64,000 nucleotides of DNA from Pseudomonas alliivorans. GTDB taxonomy: Bacteria; Pseudomonadota; Gammaproteobacteria; Pseudomonadales; Pseudomonadaceae. Positions 57,970-64,000 of this stretch are shown one piece after another (position 1 is the first letter of the stretch; each line of letters opens with the position of its first letter). The translations under genes and the position numbers were made by a program. Location of the stretch: positions 310,001 through 374,000 of the forward strand of contig NZ_JAFFZW010000001.1 in the NCBI RefSeq assembly GCF_017826695.1, written 5' to 3'. Below the pieces are notes generated by a model that ran no database searches, was not told the DNA's origin, and worked only from the letters and a program-made list of their open reading frames with translations.

Positions 57970-60030
57970 TCATTCGCCGGTCTGCAATACCTTGAAGATG
58001 AACCCGTATTCCAGTGCAACATCACGCAGGCCTTGGTAGCGGCCGCTCATACCGCCGTGCCCGGCACCCAGTTCAGTCTTGAGCAGCAAGAGGTTGTCAT
58101 CGGTCTTCGTGGCACGCAATTTCGCGACCCACTTGGCAGCTTCCCAATACTGTACGCGGCTGTCGTTGTAGCCGGCGATCACCAGCATGGACGGGTACGC
58201 CTGGGCGCGGACATTCTCATAAGGTGCGTAGGCCTTGATGCGCTCGTAGACCTCAGGCTCTTGCGGATTGCCCCATTCGTCATATTCGGTGACGGTCAGC
58301 GGCAGCTCGGGATCGAGCATGGTATTGAGCACGTCCACGAACGGCACCTCCGCAATCGCCGCCTTGAACAGGTCCGGACGCTGATTGAGCACGGCGCCCA
58401 TCAACAGGCCGCCAGCGCTGCCGCCACTGATCACCAGTTGCCCGGAGTGCGTCAACCCTTGGGCAATCAGGTGCTCGGCGCAGGCAATGAAGTCACCAAA
58501 AGTGTTCTGTTTGTGTTCCTGCTTGCCGTTGCGGTACCAGGTTTCGCCCAACTCGCCGCCGCCCCGCACATGCGCGATGGCGAACGCCACGCCCCGGTCC
58601 AGCAGGCTCAGACGTGCATGGGAAAACCACGGGTCCAGACTTTCGCCATAGGCACCGTAGCCATACAGATAAAGCGGCGTCGCCTGACCGGCCAGTTCGC
58701 GTTTGACCACCAGACTGATGGGCACCCGGGTTCCATCAGCGGCAGTCGCCCAAAGGCGCTGGCTGACATAGGCGTCGGCATCGAAGGTCCCCAGTACGGG
58801 CGTTTCCTTGAGCACAACCTGTTCACCGGTTGCCAATTCCAGCTGACGGACCTGAGGCGGGCGGTTCAGCGACTGATAACGCAGGCGAATTCGTGGGCTG
58901 TCGAACTCCAGCGAGTCCTGCACATAAAGGCTGTACGCTGCGTCTGGCAGTTGCACGCGATAGGCGGGCAGGTCCTGAGGACGGATCTCAATGATCGGCA
59001 GGCCACCTTCGCGCAAACTCAGGCTGAGACCCTTGGCGTTGAGGCCGACACCTTCGAGCATCACCGAGTCGCTGTGCGGGATAAGCGTCTGCCAGTCATC
59101 GCGGGTTGGAACGCCGGTCGCTTTTTCGGGTGCGTGGTACAGGGCGAAATTGATGCCGCTCTGGTTGCTGCGAATGAACCAGCTCCAGACGCCATCAAGC
59201 AGCCCATGATCAGGAAAGTATTCATGACCTTCGACGCGCGGCGCCAGGCAGATAAAAGTCTGCTTGGGATGCTCGGCGTCCAGCACCCAGGCTTCGCTGG
59301 TGGTCTTGCTGTTGAGCAGCAACACCAGTTGGCGTTCGGAACTGGTACGGAAGCAGTGCAGAAAGAAGCGGCCGTCCGGCTCGCTGAATACCAGGTCGGC
59401 GGTCTCGTTACCGAGTTTGTGGCGATACAGCTTGTGTGGACGATGGGTGTCGTCCAGTTCACCGAAGAACAGCGTCTGGCTGTCGTTGGCCCAGGTCATG
59501 CTGCCATCGCAATCCTCGAACGGCAGGCTGCTGACGTGTCCGGTGCGCAGTTCCTTGACGTAGAGCTGATAAACCTCATCGCCACTGGTATCCAGGCTGT
59601 AGGCCAGGCGCTGATGATCGGGGCTGATGCTGAACGCACCGAGTGAAAAGAATCCGCCATCGGCCAGCACGTTGGGATCAAGCAGCAGTTCTTCCCGGCT
59701 TTCATCGACTGTGTTCGAGTCATCCGCCGGACGCGGGCAACGGTAATGGCGTGCGTACTCGTCGCCCGCTGTGGTGCGCGTGTAATACAGATACGGACCC
59801 CAGGGCGAGGGCAGTGACAGGTCGGTTTCCAGAATCCGGCTTTTGATTTCCTGAAACAGCGTTTCACGCAGCGCGCTCTGGTCCGCCAGCTGTTCTTCCT
59901 GGTACTGGTTTTCAGCTTTCAGATAGTCGAGCACCTCATCGGTGTCGCGGTTCTGCAGCCAGGCGTAGGGATCCGAGCCTTCAGCCTTGCGAGCGATCGG
60001 GGCGCGTGAGGTTGCATTCGAAAAGGACAT
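57970..60030 (-). CDS. ptrB: Oligopeptidase B (S9 prolyl oligopeptidase family)
   Basis: 686 residues. An N-terminal beta-propeller (about 75-400) is followed by an alpha/beta hydrolase domain with Ser nucleophile in SGGSAGGLLMG (about 530), Asp in the AGYNDSRVQYWE segment and His in ELGAGHGGMSGRY. It cleaves peptides after basic residues in the cytoplasm or periplasm. Length is normal for PtrB. Confidence 0.95.
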   Translation of the reverse strand: MSFSNATSRAPIARKAEGSDPYAWLQNRDTDEVLDYLKAENQYQEEQLADQSALRETLFQEIKSRILETDLSLPSPWGPYLYYTRTTAGDEYARHYRCPRPADDSNTVDESREELLLDPNVLADGGFFSLGAFSISPDHQRLAYSLDTSGDEVYQLYVKELRTGHVSSLPFEDCDGSMTWANDSQTLFFGELDDTHRPHKLYRHKLGNETADLVFSEPDGRFFLHCFRTSSERQLVLLLNSKTTSEAWVLDAEHPKQTFICLAPRVEGHEYFPDHGLLDGVWSWFIRSNQSGINFALYHAPEKATGVPTRDDWQTLIPHSDSVMLEGVGLNAKGLSLSLREGGLPIIEIRPQDLPAYRVQLPDAAYSLYVQDSLEFDSPRIRLRYQSLNRPPQVRQLELATGEQVVLKETPVLGTFDADAYVSQRLWATAADGTRVPISLVVKRELAGQATPLYLYGYGAYGESLDPWFSHARLSLLDRGVAFAIAHVRGGGELGETWYRNGKQEHKQNTFGDFIACAEHLIAQGLTHSGQLVISGGSAGGLLMGAVLNQRPDLFKAAIAEVPFVDVLNTMLDPELPLTVTEYDEWGNPQEPEVYERIKAYAPYENVRAQAYPSMLVIAGYNDSRVQYWEAAKWVAKLRATKTDDNLLLLKTELGAGHGGMSGRYQGLRDVALEYGFIFKVLQTGE

Positions 60031-60163
60031 GCGGGGCTCTCTTTAAAGTGGCAATCAGATGAATTATGAAGACACGCTGCGCCGATTAAACAACCCAGGC
60101 AAGCCGGGCCAGTGAAAAGCCGTTATCATAAGCGCCTCTTTACCTGCCTTGCCAACGGACGAC

Positions 60164-60646
60164 ATGACCGAGAACGACTATCTGATCGCCTGGAGCCTCT
60201 ACGCCTTTGCCGCGCTGGGTTGCCTGTTGGTGTGGTTTCTGATGACCGGCTGGATGTGGCGCTACCTCAAGGAGCCGCTGCGTGTCATCGCCGCCGTGTT
60301 GCTGTTCACACCGACGCTGGTTGACCCCGTCAAGGACGCCTACGCTCCGGCAGTTGCCATTACTGCGCTGGACCTGATGTTCAAGGTCGGCAGCAATGTC
60401 TGGACTGCCGTTTCGGACCTGGCGATGTACGGCATGTTCGCCTTCGGTGCGTACCTGCTGTTCGTGCTGATCCGCTGGCCGATCGAGAGAAGCCGCAAGG
60501 CCCGTCAACCGCAGCCGGTCGCCGAACCCGTCGAAACAGACGCTGAAGACGATCCGTTTGCCGGCGACGAACGCTATGCTCGCAAGCACGCTGCGCCGTC
60601 TCCGGCCACTACGGCACGCGGCGCACGGGTCGAGCCGCGCCTGTAG
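60164..60646 (+). CDS. Small inner-membrane protein, unknown function
   Basis: 160 residues from ATG 60164. Three to four hydrophobic stretches: LIAWSLYAFAALGCLLVWFL, VIAAVLLFTPTLV, and the long MYGMFAFGAYLLFVLIRWPI. An acidic and basic cytoplasmic tail (about 105-160) follows. I know similar hypothetical proteins in pseudomonads next to yafJ but no assigned function. Confidence 0.75.
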   Translation: MTENDYLIAWSLYAFAALGCLLVWFLMTGWMWRYLKEPLRVIAAVLLFTPTLVDPVKDAYAPAVAITALDLMFKVGSNVWTAVSDLAMYGMFAFGAYLLFVLIRWPIERSRKARQPQPVAEPVETDAEDDPFAGDERYARKHAAPSPATTARGARVEPRL

Positions 60647-60722
60647 CGTCCCGCTTCGCTGGCCTGCGCTGCAGCATGCGGCGCATGACCGCTGCAAAAC
60701 GTCCTGAAGCGAGAATCTGAGC

Positions 60723-61511
60723 ATGTGTGAATTACTGGGCATGAGCGCCAATGTCCCTACCGACATCGTTTTCAGCTTTACCGGGCTGATGCAGCGTGGC
60801 GGCAAGACCGGCCCGCACCGCGACGGTTGGGGCATCGCCTTCTACGAAGGACGCGGCCTGCGCCTGTTTCAGGACCCGGCCGCCAGCAGCGAGTCGGAAG
60901 TCGCGCAATTGGTCCAGCGTTACCCCATCAAAAGCGAAGTCGTGATCGGCCACATTCGTCAGGCCAACGTCGGCAAGGTCTGCCTGTCCAACACGCATCC
61001 TTTCGTGCGCGAACTGTGGGGCCGCAACTGGTGTTTCGCCCACAACGGCCAACTGGCCGAATTCAGCCCGGGCGTCACGTTCTATCGACCTGTTGGTGAT
61101 ACGGACAGCGAAGCGGCATTCTGTGACCTGCTCAACCGCGTGCGTGAAGCGTTTCCCGAGCCGGTAGAAGTCGAACAACTGCTGCCGACGCTCATCCAGG
61201 CCTGCACCGAATACCGCAGCAAAGGTGTGTTCAACTGTCTGCTGAGTGACGGCGACTGGCTGTTCTGCTTCTGCAGTACCAAACTGGTTCAGATCACCCG
61301 TCGCGCGCCATTCGGTCCGGCCCGTTTGAAGGACGTTGACGTGATTGTCGATTTTCAGGCGGAAACCACGCCCCACGATGTGGTCACAGTCATTGCCACC
61401 GAGCCGTTGACCGCGAATGAAAACTGGAACGCCTACGAGCCGGGACAGTGGAGTCTGTGGCGCAAGGGCGAATGTGTCTGCAAGGGCTCGACCGAATCGG
61501 TCACGCCATAA
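60723..61511 (+). CDS. Class II glutamine amidotransferase (YafJ-like)
   Basis: 262 residues. The N-terminal nucleophile Cys2 ([12 protein letters not shown]) is exposed by Met removal. GAT-2 motifs are [42 protein letters not shown] and GDTDSEAAF. It releases ammonia from glutamine; the acceptor reaction is unknown. It lies 76 bases after the small membrane protein gene. Confidence 0.92.
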   Translation: MCELLGMSANVPTDIVFSFTGLMQRGGKTGPHRDGWGIAFYEGRGLRLFQDPAASSESEVAQLVQRYPIKSEVVIGHIRQANVGKVCLSNTHPFVRELWGRNWCFAHNGQLAEFSPGVTFYRPVGDTDSEAAFCDLLNRVREAFPEPVEVEQLLPTLIQACTEYRSKGVFNCLLSDGDWLFCFCSTKLVQITRRAPFGPARLKDVDVIVDFQAETTPHDVVTVIATEPLTANENWNAYEPGQWSLWRKGECVCKGSTESVTP

Positions 61512-61549
61512 GCCTCGGTCATACGGAATTCAACGCAAGAGGGATGTCC

Positions 61550-62074
61550 ATGCTGCGAAGTTATCTGCGATTGGTCCTGTTCACGGCAGGTCTGCTGTTT
61601 GGCGTTCAGGTGCCAGGCTTTATCAGTGACTACAGCAAGCGTGTCGAGGCGCATCTGATCGAAGCCCAGCAAGCGATCAAAGGCTACAACAACACCGCTG
61701 CGCAGTTCTTCAAGGGCGATATCCAGGCGCTGATTCAACACTATCGCAGCAGTGAAGACCCTGTGTTTCGTAGCGATGCCGATAATATCGAGACCCTGCT
61801 GACCCGCACCCATGTGCTGGAGCGTCAGTGGCTGGGGCTGCAGGGGCCGTGGTATTCGCGGGCTTTCTACGTCGCCACGTCTTCCGACCCTGATATCCGG
61901 CGCGAAACGCTCAACGGTTACACCTGGCAAGTCCTGCTGGCTCCTGAGGTCATCGCCTGGGGCATCATCAGCGCACTGCTGCTGGCGCTGGTGATCGAAA
62001 GCCTTGTGTTGTTGCTCGGCTGGGTCGTGAACGGCGGGCGTCGCAAGCCGCAGTTGGAAAGAGACTGGCGCTAG
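61550..62074 (+). CDS. DUF2937 membrane protein
   Basis: 174 residues from ATG 61550, seven bases after AGAGG; the nearby ATG 61544 is too close to that site. There is an N-terminal membrane helix (LRLVLFTAGLLFGVQVPGF), a soluble middle with RVEAHLIEAQQAIKGYN, and a C-terminal helix (VIAWGIISALLLALVIESLV). DUF2937 proteins are of unknown function. It follows yafJ by 38 bases. Confidence 0.8.
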   Translation: MLRSYLRLVLFTAGLLFGVQVPGFISDYSKRVEAHLIEAQQAIKGYNNTAAQFFKGDIQALIQHYRSSEDPVFRSDADNIETLLTRTHVLERQWLGLQGPWYSRAFYVATSSDPDIRRETLNGYTWQVLLAPEVIAWGIISALLLALVIESLVLLLGWVVNGGRRKPQLERDWR

Positions 62075-62241
62075 GCGTCAGTCGAGCCTTCACTCGGGAG
62101 AACGCCCGCGGGCAGCTTGTTACTGAGCTGCGACGTCGGCGACCAGCGTATCCGCGCAGCCTTTGCGACCCCTGGGCTGGACAATCCGTGCCAAACCGTA
62201 AGGCAGATGAAACCACTTCATGAATGATGCTGGTGGGTCGC

Positions 62242-62964
62242 TCATACGACGGCCCTTGTTTCATTGCGTATATAGGTCAGCACTGTTTCAGGGGCGTTCC
62301 ACATCAGGACGTCCAGTATCGAAAGATTCTCGATGAAGTTGAAAGGCTGGGCGGTGTCATAACGGAATGAGGAGGGCTCCAGGAAGCGAAGTTCGATACC
62401 GCGCTCCTGCCATTCGCGGGCGACAAATATATCGCGGCCGCCGGTGGCATTTATATATTGACGGGCTTCCATCAACGTACTGATTTCCAATGCCCATTGC
62501 CCGGCATGTTGAATGACAGGCAAGTCGAACTTCATCTCCGAGCAGGTTTTCCAGTTGAACGGCAGGCCGAGATAATCACACACCACCTTCAATGAACGCG
62601 TATTCAAATCGCTGATGTGTGTTGTGTCCGGCGTGTCGAAGGTAAAGTCGATCAACTGCATCACGTATCGGAAGTACGGTGCCTTGCAGCGGTAATGCTC
62701 CAGCTGGTTCTTGATGCGTGTGTGGGCGGCACTGTAATCGATGATCGTGGCGTCCTTGATCAGCGTGCCGTCTCTGGCGCTGACCGGAACCTTGATGTAT
62801 TGCCAGCCGCCATAGCCGTCCAGTACCCGGTTGCGGTTCATCCAGCTCTTGCGTTTATATTTGACGATATCGAAAACCAGTCCGCGCTCCACCGCGGCAA
62901 TAAGTTGGAAGTAACCAATGTAGGGGAAAAAATAAGGCTGCATGATCCCAAGCGTTTCAATCAT
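62242..62964 (-). CDS. WbqC-family protein
   Basis: 240 residues from ATG 62964. The family hallmark GIMQPYFFPYIGYFQLI (about 6-22) is near the N-terminus, with WQYIKVPV and LNTRSLKVVCDYLGLP further on. WbqC-like proteins occur in O-antigen and glycan loci and may act on sugars or amino groups; the reaction is unproven. It stands alone here rather than in a glycan cluster. Confidence 0.88.
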   Translation of the reverse strand: MIETLGIMQPYFFPYIGYFQLIAAVERGLVFDIVKYKRKSWMNRNRVLDGYGGWQYIKVPVSARDGTLIKDATIIDYSAAHTRIKNQLEHYRCKAPYFRYVMQLIDFTFDTPDTTHISDLNTRSLKVVCDYLGLPFNWKTCSEMKFDLPVIQHAGQWALEISTLMEARQYINATGGRDIFVAREWQERGIELRFLEPSSFRYDTAQPFNFIENLSILDVLMWNAPETVLTYIRNETRAVV

Positions 62965-63159
62965 AAGTAACCCGCGAAGTCGCGACGGTTGCTCAGGCAA
63001 AACGATGGAGTAACGGCAGAAAAACTTACTCAGTCAGCACATGACCGTCTGAATGATTGTCAGAAACCTGAGCGTAGTTCGGAGTTACAAAAGGAAAATG
63101 CTGTTGGTCGGGTCGAAAAAAGCCAGTCGATGACTGGCTTTGTCTACAGCGGCATCCGC

Positions 63160-64000
63160 TTATTTGGCCAGGTAGCGCATGCTTTCTTCCAGGCCGCGTA
63201 GTGTCAGCGGATACATGTGGTCTTCCATCAGGTCGCGGACGATATGCGTCGAGGCGGTATAGCCCCAGGTGTCTTTCGGGTAAGGGTTGATCCAGACAAT
63301 CTTCTTGAATTTGGCCATGAAGCGCCGCATCCACACATAGCCTGCTTCTTCGTTCCAGTGCTCGACACTGCCGCCGGGCTGGGTGATCTCGTAAGGTGCC
63401 ATGGAGGCATCGCCAATGAAGATCACTTTGTAGTCAGCGCCGTATTTGTGCAGCAGGTCCTGAGTCGAGGTTCGCTCCGAACCGCGGCGCAGGTTGTTCT
63501 TCCACACCGATTCGTACACGAAATTGTGGAAGTAGAAATACTCCATGTGCTTGAACTCGGTCTTGCAGGCCGAGAACAGCTCTTCGCAGACCTTGACGTG
63601 TGCGTCCATCGAGCCGCCGATGTCGAACAGCAGCAGCAACTTGATGGTGTTGCGTCGCTCGGGGCGCATCTGGATGTTCAGCAGGCCGGCATCGCGGGCG
63701 GTGTGGTCGATAGTGCCGTCGATGTCCAGTTCGTCCGCTGCGCCCTGACGAGCAAACTTGCGCAAGCGGCGCAAGGCAACCTTGATATTGCGCGTGCCCA
63801 GTTCCACCTGATCGTCCAGGTTCTTGTACTCGCGCTGATCCCAGACCTTTACTGCCTTGCCCTTGCGTTCGCCTGCGTCGCCAACCCTTATACCTTCGGG
63901 GTTGTAACCGCCCGAGCCGAACGGGCTGGTACCGCCGGTGCCGATCCATTTGTTGCCACCGGCATGGCGTTCTTTCTGTTCTTCCAGACGTTTCCTGAAT
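63160..64000 (-). CDS. VWA-domain protein (CoxE/YehP-like), partial
   Basis: About 280 codons of a gene that enters from the right edge, so the N-terminus is missing. The von Willebrand A domain has a MIDAS-like motif FDIGGSMDAH (DxGxS rather than DxSxS), then FYFHNFVYESVW and KVIFIGDASMAPYE. Upstream the frame continues as NKWIGTGGTSPFGSGG and VWDQREYKNLDDQ. Such proteins usually pair with a MoxR-type AAA ATPase, which would be to the right of the window. Confidence 0.88.
   Translation of the reverse strand, partial: FRKRLEEQKERHAGGNKWIGTGGTSPFGSGGYNPEGIRVGDAGERKGKAVKVWDQREYKNLDDQVELGTRNIKVALRRLRKFARQGAADELDIDGTIDHTARDAGLLNIQMRPERRNTIKLLLLFDIGGSMDAHVKVCEELFSACKTEFKHMEYFYFHNFVYESVWKNNLRRGSERTSTQDLLHKYGADYKVIFIGDASMAPYEITQPGGSVEHWNEEAGYVWMRRFMAKFKKIVWINPYPKDTWGYTASTHIVRDLMEDHMYPLTLRGLEESMRYLAK

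Noticed and set aside
57961..59646. 561-codon plus-strand open frame
   Set aside because: It lies antisense to oligopeptidase B and shows no family features.
61968..62264. Minus-strand 98-codon frame
   Set aside because: It overlaps the DUF2937 gene end and the WbqC gene end, with no domain or ribosome site.

Overview
The window looks like chromosome of a plant-associated Pseudomonas, most likely of the Pseudomonas syringae group. The grounds are high GC in the core genes, the order ruvB-ybgC-tolQRAB-pal-cpoB-queE-queC-tRNA-Lys, the order nadA-bepA-tusA-permease-bcp-gcvR-dapA-bamC-MBL-purC-tRNA-Ser (from memory, the same order as in P. aeruginosa PAO1), a syringae-type CopA/CopB pair and a complete D-xylose locus. 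Species is an inference from memory; no database was searched.

Layout. 1-7250: end of ruvB, the Tol-Pal envelope operon, two queuosine genes (queE, queC) and tRNA-Lys. 7250-22100: a variable block between tRNA-Lys and nadA. It holds a LysR/SDR divergent pair, a glutathione S-transferase remnant, a large CHASE hybrid kinase with a downstream REC-GGDEF diguanylate cyclase, katG, and three exported or lipoprotein enzymes (DUF1460 amidase-like, M20 peptidase, lipase-like hydrolase). 22100-31410: conserved housekeeping genes ending in purC and tRNA-Ser(CGA). 31410-34850: a small AT-richer island behind tRNA-Ser. It carries a ParA-like ATPase overlapping a HEPN ribonuclease-like gene, a truncated serine resolvase, and an MqsR/MqsA toxin-antitoxin pair with a perfect palindromic operator.

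34850-42950: xylose catabolism and uptake (xylA, xylFGH, divergent xylR) and a GntP permease. 42950-49000: a GvpU-like gene facing a ferritin/Mn-catalase-like gene, a HAD phosphatase, NAD-malic enzyme and a lipid A phosphoethanolamine transferase. 49000-54000: RNase D, YcgL, a hydroxyacid dehydrogenase, a nitroreductase, YcgN, a DUF2892 protein and a SpoU methyltransferase. 54000-57000: the copAB copper-resistance operon. 57000-64000: an HNH protein, a cyclic-nucleotide-domain protein, oligopeptidase B, two small membrane proteins, a class II glutamine amidotransferase, a WbqC-like protein and the 3' part of a VWA-domain gene that runs off the window.

The best candidate for an undescribed system is the ParA-like/HEPN pair at 31622-33272. 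It is a translationally coupled ATPase plus predicted RNase in a tRNA-linked island, next to a second RNase-toxin module (MqsRA). A defence or abortive-infection role is inference only.
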